A stretch of DNA of 17,422 nucleotides from Bacillota bacterium (GCA_023435985.1 JAEZKY010000360.1:1-17422), one strand, 5' to 3'. Shown: positions 1-6,943, numbered from the stretch's first letter. Numbers and translations are program-made. The notes: generated by a model not told the origin, from the letters alone.

Positions 1-77
1 CCATAGTTTATAGAAACGCTATTGAAAAAGGAATTGGGACTAAGCTAAATCTTTGGGATGAGCCACAATTAGCTTAA
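1..77 (+). CDS. C-terminal end of a probable ornithine cyclodeaminase/mu-crystallin family protein (partial, 5' end outside window)
   Basis: An open frame enters from the left edge and stops at TAA 75-77. It encodes about 24 residues ending IEKGIGTKLNLWDEPQLA. The motif Y-x-x-A-x-E-K-G-[IV]-G-T resembles the last helix of ornithine cyclodeaminase/mu-crystallin family proteins, whose members deaminate ornithine to proline or reduce cyclic imines and ketimines with NAD(P)H. The gene lies 33 nt ahead of the flavin/iron-sulfur dehydrogenase genes and is probably in the same operon. An ornithine cyclodeaminase gene beside opine oxidase genes is a known arrangement on Ti plasmids. The identification rests on a very short tail and is tentative; that a gene ends here is much surer than its family. 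Confidence 0.5.
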   Translation, partial: IVYRNAIEKGIGTKLNLWDEPQLA

Positions 78-110
78 TTTTAGTTATTACAGTTGAAAGG
101 AGATCTTTAT

Positions 111-422
111 ATGAGAATTGAAAAGCATCCAATTTTAGGTGAGCCTAATAAAGGACGTTTAGTGAATTTTGAATTTGATGGGAAAGCATTTGAAGGATAT
201 GAAGGAGAACCAATAGCAGCAGCACTAAGAGCCGCGGGTGTATTAGTTCATAGACATACTAAAAAAGGATCACCAAGAGGCATATTCTGTGCTATTGGTA
301 GATGTACAGACTGCGTAATGGTAGTTGATGGTAAGTCAAATGTAAGAACTTGCGTAACACCTTTAGTTGAAGGGATGAAGGTTCAAACACAATATGGTGT
401 TTCAACTCAAAAAGAAGCATAA
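111..422 (+). CDS. (2Fe-2S)-binding subunit, HcnA / sarcosine-oxidase-alpha N-terminal type
   Basis: This 103-residue protein is a small plant-type [2Fe-2S] ferredoxin of the Fer2_4 kind, the separate counterpart of the N-terminal domain of sarcosine oxidase alpha. It carries four cysteines at C60, C65, C68 and C81 (C-x4-C-x2-C-x12-C) that should hold one cluster. In D-hydroxyproline dehydrogenase and opine oxidase systems such a subunit relays electrons between the two flavoproteins. A longer reading from TTG at 93 is possible, but AAGGAG (97-102) lies inside that extension and sits 8 nt before ATG 111, so 111 is the better start. It is followed after 27 nt by the large FAD subunit. The family call is firm; the substrate of the complex is unknown. 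Confidence 0.88.
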   Translation: MRIEKHPILGEPNKGRLVNFEFDGKAFEGYEGEPIAAALRAAGVLVHRHTKKGSPRGIFCAIGRCTDCVMVVDGKSNVRTCVTPLVEGMKVQTQYGVSTQKEA

Positions 423-449
423 AATTTTTATGAAAGGATAGGTATTCGT

Positions 450-2027
450 ATGAAAAGATATGATTGTATTGTTGTTGGAGCAGGGCCAGCAGGTCTGTCA
501 GCAGCTATAGAAGCAGCAAAAAGAGGACTAAAGGTTGTTGTATTTGATGAAAATTTTAAGCCTGGTGGACAACTATTTAAGCAAATACACAAGTTCTTTG
601 GATCAAAAGAGCATAGAGCAAAAATTAGAGGCTTTAAAATAGGTGAAGAACTTTTACAAGAAGCAAATGATGCGGGAGTAGAAGTTGTTTTAAATGCTAT
701 AGTTATTGGTCTTTATTTAGATAAAGAGGTTACTGTAAAGATAGATGATGAAGTTATTCATTATAAAGGAGACGCAGTAATAATTGCAACAGGTGCATCT
801 GAGAATATGGTTACCTTCGATGGATGGACACTCCCAGGAGTAATTGGTGCAGGTGCAGCTCAAACCATGATGAATCTTCATGGAGTACAACCAGGAAAGA
901 AAATTCTTATGCTTGGCAGCGGAAATGTTGGAGTAGTTGTAGGATATCAACTTATACAAGCAGGCTGTGAAGTAGTTGCAATAGTAGATGCGGCACCTAG
1001 AATCGGAGGATATGGTGTTCATGCTGCTAAGGTGGCTAGATGCGGAGTTCCTTTTTATTTATCTCACACTATAATCAAAGCGGAAGGTGAAGAATGTGTA
1101 ACAGGAGTTACTATTGGTGAAGTTGATAGCAGCTGGCAGATAATACCTGGAACAGAAAAATATTTTGATGTTGATACTATATGTTTAGCCGTAGGACTTT
1201 CTCCTATGTCCCAGCTTACTAAAATGGCTGGCTGTATCATGGAGGAAAATCCTAAAAAGGGTGGGTATGTTCCTGTTTGTGATGAATATGGTGAGACTTC
1301 AATTAAAGGAATATTTGCAGCAGGTGATGTTTCAGGAATTGAAGAAGCAAGTTCGGCAATGATAGAAGGAAGAATTGCAGGGGTAGCAGCTTCTTATAGA
1401 TTAGGATTTATTGACAAAGAAGAATTAGAAGAAAAGGCAGAGGAATTGGAAAAGGCATTATCTAGTTTAAGACAAGGTATGTTTGGTCCAGAAAATAAAG
1501 GAAAAGATATTGAAAAAACAGATGAAGGCTTTGAGGTTTCAAAAAATCTTCTTAAGAAAGGATATTTAACTGATGAAGAAGTGATAAAATATCCAGGGGT
1601 TAAGTCTATGAAGGGAATACATCCAGTTATAGAATGTTCACAAAATATTCCTTGTAATCCATGTCAAGATGCATGCCCTAAAAGCTGTATCAAGATTGGA
1701 ATAAATATTACCTCTCTTCCAGTTGTTGATGAAGAATCAACATGTATTGGCTGTGGAATGTGCGTTGCATCTTGTTCTGGACAATCAATTTTCCTTGTGA
1801 ATGAAGATTTTGAAGAAGGTTATACTTCAGTTACTCTTCCTTATGAATTTTTACCGCTGCCAGAAAAAGGTGCAAAAGGCATTGGTTTGGATAGAAGTGG
1901 AAAAGAAACATGTGAAGTGGAAGTAGTAGATATTAAATCTGTTGGAGCCTTTGACCATACGAATTTATTAACAATAAAGGTTCCAAGTGAAATGGGAATG
2001 AAAGTAAGATTCTTTAAGCAGGCATAG
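450..2027 (+). CDS. FAD-dependent oxidoreductase with C-terminal 2[4Fe-4S] ferredoxin-like region (HcnB/OoxA-like large subunit)
   Basis: A 525-residue cytosolic flavoprotein of the pyridine-nucleotide-disulfide oxidoreductase fold. It has an N-terminal dinucleotide motif GAGPAGLSAA near residues 10-19, a second Rossmann motif GSGNVGVVVG near residue 152, and the FAD-closing motif FAAGDVSGIEEAS near residues 290-302. Near the C-terminus there are two cysteine clusters: C396-x5-C402-x2-C405-x3-C409-P and C432-x2-C435-x2-C438-x3-C442, a ferredoxin-like arrangement able to hold two [4Fe-4S] clusters. It probably takes electrons from the DAO-like subunit at 2370 through the two [2Fe-2S] proteins on either side of it and passes them to a carrier. 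The acceptor is inferred, not seen. The ATG at 450 follows GAAAGGAT at 432-439. Confidence 0.88.
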   Translation: MKRYDCIVVGAGPAGLSAAIEAAKRGLKVVVFDENFKPGGQLFKQIHKFFGSKEHRAKIRGFKIGEELLQEANDAGVEVVLNAIVIGLYLDKEVTVKIDDEVIHYKGDAVIIATGASENMVTFDGWTLPGVIGAGAAQTMMNLHGVQPGKKILMLGSGNVGVVVGYQLIQAGCEVVAIVDAAPRIGGYGVHAAKVARCGVPFYLSHTIIKAEGEECVTGVTIGEVDSSWQIIPGTEKYFDVDTICLAVGLSPMSQLTKMAGCIMEENPKKGGYVPVCDEYGETSIKGIFAAGDVSGIEEASSAMIEGRIAGVAASYRLGFIDKEELEEKAEELEKALSSLRQGMFGPENKGKDIEKTDEGFEVSKNLLKKGYLTDEEVIKYPGVKSMKGIHPVIECSQNIPCNPCQDACPKSCIKIGINITSLPVVDEESTCIGCGMCVASCSGQSIFLVNEDFEEGYTSVTLPYEFLPLPEKGAKGIGLDRSGKETCEVEVVDIKSVGAFDHTNLLTIKVPSEMGMKVRFFKQA

Positions 2028-2038
2028 GAGGTAAGATT

Positions 2039-2368
2039 ATGAGTAAAGTAAATGATAGATCAAGAGATATAGGTGAATTTATTTCGCAGCCTGATGATGA
2101 TATGATAATCTGCCGCTGTGAAGAAATTACAAAGGGTGAAATACGAAAAGCAGTACATGATGGTATGTTTACCATAACTGAAATTAGAAGATATTTAAGA
2201 ACAGGTATGGGTCTTTGTCAAGGACAAACCTGCGGTAAATTGGTTAAGGGTATTGTAGCAGGAGAGCTTAAAATATCACCTTTAGAATTAGAACCAGCAG
2301 TATCACGTGCACCTATGAGACCTATAGAAATGGAAGTCTTCGGAAATGAACAAGTAGGAGGTAAATAG
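2039..2368 (+). CDS. BFD-like (2Fe-2S)-binding protein
   Basis: A 109-residue protein whose core matches bacterioferritin-associated-ferredoxin-like (BFD/Fer2_BFD) domains. Cysteines lie at C25-x-C27 (IICRCEEIT) and C60-x4-C65 (GLCQGQTCG), the usual ligand pattern for one [2Fe-2S] cluster. Such domains occur fused to, or encoded beside, the large flavin subunit of D-hydroxyproline dehydrogenase, opine oxidase and related imino-acid dehydrogenases, where they form part of the electron path. GGAGGT just after the preceding stop sits about 6 nt before the ATG, and the next gene's ATG follows its stop by 1 nt. This spacing implies translational coupling and a fixed complex stoichiometry. Confidence 0.88.
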   Translation: MSKVNDRSRDIGEFISQPDDDMIICRCEEITKGEIRKAVHDGMFTITEIRRYLRTGMGLCQGQTCGKLVKGIVAGELKISPLELEPAVSRAPMRPIEMEVFGNEQVGGK

Positions 2369-2369
2369 C

Positions 2370-3497
2370 ATGAAAAACAGTGCAGAGGTAATAATCATTG
2401 GAAGTGGTGTAATTGGAAATGCAGCAGCATACTACTTATCAAAAAAAGGCCATTCTGTTATTGTCCTCGATAAAGGTGACAGTATCGGAGATGGAGGTTC
2501 AACAAGAAATGGCGGAGGAGTTCGTCAATCAGGACGTGATAAGAGAGAACTTCCACTTGCCATGTATGGTATAAAAAATCTTTGGCCTAATCTTTCAGAA
2601 GAATTAGGTGTAGATGTGGAATATTACCAAGAAGGTAATTTAAGATTAGGTAAAACAGTAGAGCATATGAAGATACTGACTAATCTTGCAAAGAATGCTC
2701 AGGATTGTGGGCTTGAGGTAAATATAATCTCCGGAGATGAGGTAAGAGAAATTAATCCATATCTTTCAGAGGAAGTTATAGGTGCAAGCTGGTGCCCTAC
2801 TGATGGACATGCTAATCCTTTGACTACAACTTTAGGTTTTTATCGTAAAGCAAGAGAATTGGGTGCTCGTTTTATCACAGGGGAAGAAGTTATTGAAATT
2901 AGAAAAATAAAAGGAAAAGCTAGACAGGTAGTAACTAAGAATCATGTATATGAAGGGGAACATATAATTCTTGCAGCAGGCTATGAAAGCCGAAAGATAG
3001 CTGCTACAGTTGGGATAGATATTCCAATGAATAAAGTTTTGTTAGAAGTTCTTGTTACAGAAGCTCAAAAGCCAATGTTTTACCAAATGCTTGGTACTGC
3101 TGAAGCAGATTTTTATGGACATCAAAGTAAACATGGTTCCTTTGTATTTGGAGGTGCATCAGGTTATGAAGCTCTTAATAAGGATAATGGAACGCCAACT
3201 ACAGCAAGTATTACAGCTTCATGTATATGTAGAGGAATAATGAAGTACTTTCCAGACTTGAAAGATGCCAAGATAGTTCGTACATGGGCAGGCTGGATAG
3301 ATGAGTGTAAAGATCACGTGCCAGTAATAAGTCATGTAGAGGAAGTACCAGGACTTATCCTTGCTTGTGCCTTTACTGGTCATGGATTTGGAATATCTCC
3401 AACAGTAGGTATGCTCTTATCAGAAATGGTAGAAGGAAATGAAACTACTCTTGATATAAGTGCTTTCCGTTATGATAGATTTAAAGCTAAAATTTAA
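2370..3497 (+). CDS. DAO-family FAD-dependent oxidoreductase (HcnC/OoxB-like catalytic subunit)
   Basis: A 375-residue D-amino-acid-oxidase/glycine-oxidase fold flavoprotein. Visible features are the N-terminal FAD motif GSGVIGNAAAYYLSKKG (about residues 11-27), the flavin-loop GGSTRNGGGVRQSGRD (about 43-58), and a C-terminal HGFGISPTVGMLLSEMVEG segment typical of the family's FAD-closing helix. It is expected to be the substrate-oxidising subunit, turning a primary or secondary amine of an amino acid (D-hydroxyproline, an opine or a similar compound) into an imine. Electrons would leave through the adjacent Fe-S subunits rather than to oxygen, as suits an anaerobe. It begins 1 nt after the BFD-like gene. 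The substrate cannot be read from sequence alone. Confidence 0.87.
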   Translation: MKNSAEVIIIGSGVIGNAAAYYLSKKGHSVIVLDKGDSIGDGGSTRNGGGVRQSGRDKRELPLAMYGIKNLWPNLSEELGVDVEYYQEGNLRLGKTVEHMKILTNLAKNAQDCGLEVNIISGDEVREINPYLSEEVIGASWCPTDGHANPLTTTLGFYRKARELGARFITGEEVIEIRKIKGKARQVVTKNHVYEGEHIILAAGYESRKIAATVGIDIPMNKVLLEVLVTEAQKPMFYQMLGTAEADFYGHQSKHGSFVFGGASGYEALNKDNGTPTTASITASCICRGIMKYFPDLKDAKIVRTWAGWIDECKDHVPVISHVEEVPGLILACAFTGHGFGISPTVGMLLSEMVEGNETTLDISAFRYDRFKAKI

Positions 3498-3525
3498 ATA
3501 AAAAATACTATATACCGTCTTTGAA

Positions 3526-3572
3526 ATTTTCAGCAACTCTCTTAAGTTGTAGCAAGTTTAGATACTGAAAAT
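3526..3572 (+). repeat. Nested inverted repeat between the DAO-like gene and the Rid gene
   Basis: An 8-bp perfect inverted repeat, ATTTTCAG (3526-3533) and CTGAAAAT (3565-3572), encloses a smaller hairpin with arms CAACT (3534-3538) and AGTTG (3545-3549) and a 6-nt loop. No T-tract follows, so it is not a simple terminator. It may stabilise or process the transcript, or act as an operator. Each outer arm looks like half of the CodY box AATTTTCWGAAAATT, but neither site is complete. Confidence 0.5.
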
Positions 3573-3640
3573 TAACTCGAAATTGATTATAAAAAATATT
3601 ATACGAGAAAATATTAAAATATTGAGGTAGGAGAATTAAC

Positions 3641-4045
3641 ATGGATTTAACGAGAACAAATTATTCATCAGGCGCTCCACTAGAAGAAAAAACAGGATAT
3701 TCTAGAATGGTAAAGGTAGGGCCATTTGTTTATATCGGAGGTACTACTTCTGTACAGCCTGATGGCACAGTTTATGGTGAGGGCAGTGCTTATGAACAGA
3801 CAAAATACATTTTAGAAAAGTTAGTAAAATTATTAGAGAAATCGGGTTCTAAAAAAGAAGAAGTAATTAGAATAAAAGGTTATACAACTGATATGAAGTA
3901 TGGAGCTGAAATTGCAAGGGCTTATTCAGAGATTTTTCATGATATCAAGCCGCTTTTTACAATGGTTGGTACTCCTATGCTTAATAGGCCTTCTCAGTTA
4001 ATTGAAATAGAAATGGATGCAGTAATTATAACTAATGAACAATAA
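3641..4045 (+). CDS. Rid (YjgF/YER057c/UK114) family protein lacking the carboxylate-binding arginine
   Basis: A 134-residue single-domain Rid protein with the usual features: an early VYIGGTTSVQPDG strand-turn, AYEQTKYILEKL helix, and a closing LIEIEMDAV strand. Canonical RidA is a homotrimer that hydrolyses reactive enamines and imines made by amino-acid enzymes. Here the position of RidA Arg105 (P-A-R-T/S) reads P104-L105-F106-T107, so the arginine that anchors the substrate carboxylate is phenylalanine. That places it in one of the Rid subgroups without this arginine, whose reactions are poorly defined. Its position after an imine-producing dehydrogenase still suggests a role in handling the product. 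It starts 143 nt after the previous gene, with a GTAGGAG ribosome site. Confidence 0.88.
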   Translation: MDLTRTNYSSGAPLEEKTGYSRMVKVGPFVYIGGTTSVQPDGTVYGEGSAYEQTKYILEKLVKLLEKSGSKKEEVIRIKGYTTDMKYGAEIARAYSEIFHDIKPLFTMVGTPMLNRPSQLIEIEMDAVIITNEQ

Positions 4046-4080
4046 GAAAGCTTAGAAATACGAAAGAAAATACCAAGTCT

Positions 4081-4114
4081 AAATGGCCAAGGAGATCGAC
4101 TTGGCTATTTTTTT
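4081..4114 (+). terminator. Rho-independent terminator ending the dehydrogenase/Rid unit
   Basis: An 11-bp stem (4081-4091 with 4100-4110, one G-U pair) closes an 8-nt loop and runs into seven Ts (4108-4114). An upstream CCAAGTC (4073-4079) is perfectly complementary to GACTTGG (4098-4104) and would compete for the right arm. Confidence 0.85.
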
Positions 4115-4528
4115 ACAATGATTTATTTGATGAATATATATATGTTGTAATTAACAAATCATAAAGTTTAATTGATATATACAACTTAAACCTTTACAAA
4201 ATTTTTTGAAATGTAGAATTATTATTGCAATATATAGAATTAAAAATAAGTTTATTCCTATATAACCATGAAAAATGTATTCTCAATATAAAATAAATAA
4301 TGTATAGTTGATATAAATATCTGTTTTTAAAATTTAATAATTATATGTTGAATGATTAATAATTATTAATGTGATTTTTTGAAAAAGTTTTAAAAATATT
4401 TAACTATAGATGAAAGTTGATCAGAATTTACATATATGAGTTTCTATTAAACTTATACTTTTAAAAGATGATTTTACAAATTCAAGTAAGCTTAATTTGT
4501 TTAAGAAAAAAAGAGGAGTGAAGGAGAT
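4115..4528. other. AT-rich intergenic region upstream of the AraC-type gene
   Basis: This stretch holds no convincing gene. It includes a 16-bp AT-only perfect palindrome, ATTAATAATTATTAAT (4355-4370), and a loose CodY-box-like sequence AATTTTTTGAAATGT (4200-4214, three mismatches to AATTTTCWGAAAATT). Both could be chance in such AT-rich DNA. The promoter of the AraC-type gene must lie here, but no hexamer pair with good spacing stood out. A 76-codon reverse frame over 4421-4651 overlaps the AraC gene and has no recognisable content. Confidence 0.5.
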
Positions 4529-5377
4529 ATGGTGGGGGAAACAAAAGGAAATATTATTAGGCCTAAGCAGCCATATTTTGTAATGACTACATCTCATTAT
4601 TATAAGGCAGTTATAATGAATTATGGAATTTCTCATTTCTACTGCTTCCAAAAAGAAGACATTATAGAAAGACCTTTTATCGCAGTACCAGATGGGTGTA
4701 TTGATATCCTATTCTGTTGTGATGATAAGGCTCCATATGCACATATATGTGGAACAGTTCTTCGTCCAACATTGACTCATAATAGTGAAAATAAATACTT
4801 CTTTGGAGTAAGATTTTTACCAGGAAGTCCATTTAAATTCAAAAATATCACCATGTCAGACTTGGTTGAACAGGAAATTCCATTTTTAGAAGTGATAAAA
4901 GATAATGAATTGTTTGAAAAAATTACCTCAAGCAGAGATTTCAATCATCAGATACAGGTGTTTTTAGACAGATATATAAAGCTTTATGCTAATTTTAATG
5001 AAATAAATAAATATAAAGATTTAAAGAAATATATGTTGAATAACATTATGCAGACAGCAGGAAAAATCAAAATTAATGAACTTGCAGAGGCAACTGGATA
5101 TTCAGTTAGATATATAAATAAGACATTTTCGGAGGAGTTCGGATTATCTCCGAAAGTATTTTGTAAACTTATGCGTTTTCAATATTTATTAAGTACTTTA
5201 AATGAGTTAGATAAAGATATATTTGAATCTAATTTAGCACAGATTTCTATGGATCTAGGATATTATGATCAGTCTCATATGATTAAGGATTTTCACGAAT
5301 TTACAAATACAACACCTAAGATGTATATAAAGTCATTAAAAGAATCTGAATATAAAAAGCGAATAATTATCATATAG
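4529..5377 (+). CDS. AraC-family transcriptional regulator
   Basis: A 282-residue regulator. The C-terminal third has the two helix-turn-helix motifs of the AraC/XylS fold: INELAEATGYSVRYINKTFSEE with the following GLSPKVFCKLMRF, then LAQISMDLGYYDQSHMIKDFH with a closing FTNTTPKMYI. The N-terminal ~170 residues (with PDGCIDILFCCDD and FGVRFLPG) resemble the DUF6597-type sensing domain found in many Firmicute AraC proteins; the ligand is unknown. It lies between the amino/imino-acid oxidation unit and a convergent permease and may control either. At the start, AAGGAG (4521-4526) is only 2 nt from ATG 4529, so GAGGAG at 4513-4518 may serve that ATG, or the GTG at 4532 may be used. Confidence 0.88.
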   Translation: MVGETKGNIIRPKQPYFVMTTSHYYKAVIMNYGISHFYCFQKEDIIERPFIAVPDGCIDILFCCDDKAPYAHICGTVLRPTLTHNSENKYFFGVRFLPGSPFKFKNITMSDLVEQEIPFLEVIKDNELFEKITSSRDFNHQIQVFLDRYIKLYANFNEINKYKDLKKYMLNNIMQTAGKIKINELAEATGYSVRYINKTFSEEFGLSPKVFCKLMRFQYLLSTLNELDKDIFESNLAQISMDLGYYDQSHMIKDFHEFTNTTPKMYIKSLKESEYKKRIIII

Positions 5378-5389
5378 TAAATAAAAAGT

Positions 5390-5433
5390 AAAAGGAATAT
5401 TCAGAGCAACAGATGCTTTGAGTATTCCTTTTT
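5390..5433. terminator. Bidirectional Rho-independent terminator between convergent genes
   Basis: A 19-bp stem with two G-U pairs (5390-5408 with 5414-5432) and a 5-nt loop is followed by a T run on the + strand and by TTTTACTTTTTATTT on the - strand. It can end both the AraC-type gene and the convergent permease gene. A second, weaker hairpin, GCAGC (5445-5449) with GCTGC (5457-5461) and then a T-rich tract, lies just downstream on the + strand. Confidence 0.88.
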
Positions 5434-5480
5434 ATAAGTACGTTGCAGCTGCTTAGGCTGCTTTGCTTTTTTGAATATTC

Positions 5481-6809
5481 TTAACTTAATTCTAACTGTG
5501 GAACAGGATTTCTAAAGAATTTTGTGACACCTGCTAAATATAAGCAGCCAGCTAACAGCCAAATTGCTCCGATTAAATGTGCATTTGCATCCAGATTAAT
5601 AAAAATCCACATAGTTACTGCTAAGCCAATCGTAGGACATATTCCATAATTTATTATTTTCTTTTGTAAGCTGATTGGTTCATCATTTTTTAGTAAAAAT
5701 CTACTGATTACTGCAATATTTAATAAGATAAAGCCTAGTAAAGCACCAAAGCTTACGATTGAAGTAATGAAGTCAAGAGAACAGAAGAGAGAAATAGGTG
5801 TTATAATGATTCCTACTAATACAGTAGCAACTACGGGACTTTGTGTTTTTTTACTGACATATGCAAGTTGCTTTGGCAATACTCCATCTCGTCCCATTGC
5901 AAAAAGTACTCTTGCAACTGCAACTTGTGAAGCTTGTGTTGTTGCTATTCCAAAGGAAACTATCAATGTAATTGTTGTTAATATATTAAGCCATGTTCCA
6001 CCTACAAAGGTAACAACATCTGTGAAAGCAGTGTCAGGATTTAAGTCTTGATAATTTGGATAAGCCATTCCTGCAAAAAAAGTAGTTGCAATAAATATTA
6101 GTCCAATAATCAAAATCGAAAGTATAATTGCTTTTCCTACAGATTTTTCTGGATTAATAGTTTCTTCTGCCAAGGTACTAATAGCATCATATCCTAAATA
6201 GCTAAGAATAACGATACCTGTTGCTTTTAGGATGCTAGACAAGTCAAACTGCTCAGGATTATAAAATGAAATCATGCTAAAATGAATTGTTCCGTTAAGT
6301 AAAAGTCTTATAGTACACCCTATAAAGGCTATAATCACAATAATTTGCAATGTAAATAGTATCCAACTGCATTTAGACATCAAATCTACACCTAAAACAT
6401 TAATCACTGTACTAAAGACGATAAATATTAGTATCCAAATCCAAGCTGGAACAGAAGGTATAAGTGCATTACCATAAATACTCCCAATAATAACAACAGT
6501 TGCTGGCATTAAGAAATAATCTAATAATATGCCCCAGCCAGTTAGAAAACCTAATGCAGGTGATACACCTTTTTGAACATATACATATACAGAACCTGCT
6601 GTTGGAAATTTCTGTGCCATTACCCTGTAACTCATTCCAGTAAAGAACATAGCCACCATTCCTATCAAATAACATAATGCAACCATTCCACCAGATGGTC
6701 CTAAATATACACCATACATGCCTGCAGGAGCTAGAGGTATCATAAATACCAAGCCAAAAATTACCAGATCGCTTGTTTTTAAAGTTCGTTTCAATTTTCC
6801 ATGTTCCAT
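5481..6809 (-). CDS. APC-superfamily amino acid/polyamine permease (PuuP-like)
   Basis: A 442-residue integral membrane transporter with about twelve hydrophobic segments. The N-terminal region (LVIFGLVFMIPLAP, then SGGMVALCYLIGMVAMFFTGMSY, FPTAGSVYVYVQK and GFLTGWGILLDYFLMP) and the later ILSYLGYDAISTLAEETINPEKSVGKAI and FAMGRDGVLP motifs follow the pattern of the E. coli putrescine importer PuuP. Import of an amine or amino acid by proton symport is therefore likely, but the substrate is not fixed by sequence. The frame extends upstream to an ATG at 6848, but GGAGG (6822-6818) stands 8 nt before ATG 6809, and the longer N-terminus lies in a leader hairpin, so 6809 is chosen. It is convergent with the AraC-type gene and divergent from the PTS regulator. 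Confidence 0.88.
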   Translation of the reverse strand: MEHGKLKRTLKTSDLVIFGLVFMIPLAPAGMYGVYLGPSGGMVALCYLIGMVAMFFTGMSYRVMAQKFPTAGSVYVYVQKGVSPALGFLTGWGILLDYFLMPATVVIIGSIYGNALIPSVPAWIWILIFIVFSTVINVLGVDLMSKCSWILFTLQIIVIIAFIGCTIRLLLNGTIHFSMISFYNPEQFDLSSILKATGIVILSYLGYDAISTLAEETINPEKSVGKAIILSILIIGLIFIATTFFAGMAYPNYQDLNPDTAFTDVVTFVGGTWLNILTTITLIVSFGIATTQASQVAVARVLFAMGRDGVLPKQLAYVSKKTQSPVVATVLVGIIITPISLFCSLDFITSIVSFGALLGFILLNIAVISRFLLKNDEPISLQKKIINYGICPTIGLAVTMWIFINLDANAHLIGAIWLLAGCLYLAGVTKFFRNPVPQLELS

Positions 6810-6841
6810 AATAAACGCCTCCATTATATTCCAAATTATAA

Positions 6842-6880
6842 AAGGCAAGGGTATTCTGCTAAGCAGAGCACCCTTGCCCT
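6842..6880 (-). promoter_or_regulatory. Stable leader hairpin of the permease mRNA (possible attenuator)
   Basis: Read on the - strand, an outer stem of 11 pairs (6880-6870 with 6852-6842, core GGCAAGGGT/ACCCTTGCC) and an inner 5-bp stem (TCTGC/GCAGA, 3-nt loop) are followed by TTTTATAATTT. The hairpin ends about 20 nt before the permease ribosome site. The U-tract is short, so it may be an attenuator, a protein-binding RNA element or a DNA operator. Confidence 0.6.
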
Positions 6881-6911
6881 AAATCCAATAAAAATTACTT
6901 TTAAATATATG

Positions 6912-6939
6912 TTTGTGAGAAGCTTCTTTCTGCTATAAT
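6912..6939 (+). promoter_or_regulatory. Candidate extended -10 promoter, rightward
   Basis: TGC-TATAAT (6931-6939) is a perfect extended -10 element, with a -35-like TTTGTG at 6912-6917 (16-nt spacer). Transcription from it would reach the PTS regulator gene with a leader of about 340 nt. The better placed promoter at 7185-7213 may be the main one. Confidence 0.4.
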
Positions 6940-6943
6940 AGCA
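6935..6943 (-). promoter_or_regulatory. Candidate extended -10 promoter of the permease, leftward
   Basis: The same 13-bp palindrome TGCTATAATAGCA (6931-6943) reads TGC-TATTAT on the - strand. No clear -35 hexamer is seen at 16-18 nt. It would give a permease leader of roughly 120 nt that includes the hairpin at 6842-6880. A perfect 10-bp palindrome AGAAGCTTCT (6918-6927) lies at the expected start site. Confidence 0.4.

Noticed and set aside
93..110. TTG start at 93 giving a longer [2Fe-2S] protein
   Set aside because: The six extra codons contain the Shine-Dalgarno sequence for the ATG at 111.
717..1022. 101-codon reverse-strand frame inside the large FAD subunit gene
   Set aside because: It overlaps a well-supported gene and has no recognisable domain or ribosome site; it is a shadow frame. 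The same applies to the other long antisense frames over the PTS, aldolase and transketolase genes.
3052..3240. 62-codon frame inside the DAO-like gene
   Set aside because: It is fully internal, low in complexity and lacks a ribosome site.
4200..4214. CodY box AATTTTTTGAAATGT
   Set aside because: Three mismatches to the consensus are expected often in DNA this AT-rich; it is not strong enough to call.
4355..4370. 16-bp AT-only palindrome as an operator
   Set aside because: It is made only of A and T in an AT-rich spacer, so chance is likely without further support.
6810..6848. ATG at 6848 as the permease start
   Set aside because: The extension would begin inside the leader hairpin and has no ribosome site, whereas ATG 6809 has GGAGG at 8 nt.
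6842..6888. T-box leader for the permease, because of the GCAAGGGTGC stretch
   Set aside because: The T-box core AGGGTGGNACCGCG is not matched beyond AGGGTG, and no specifier stem or AG-bulge was found upstream.
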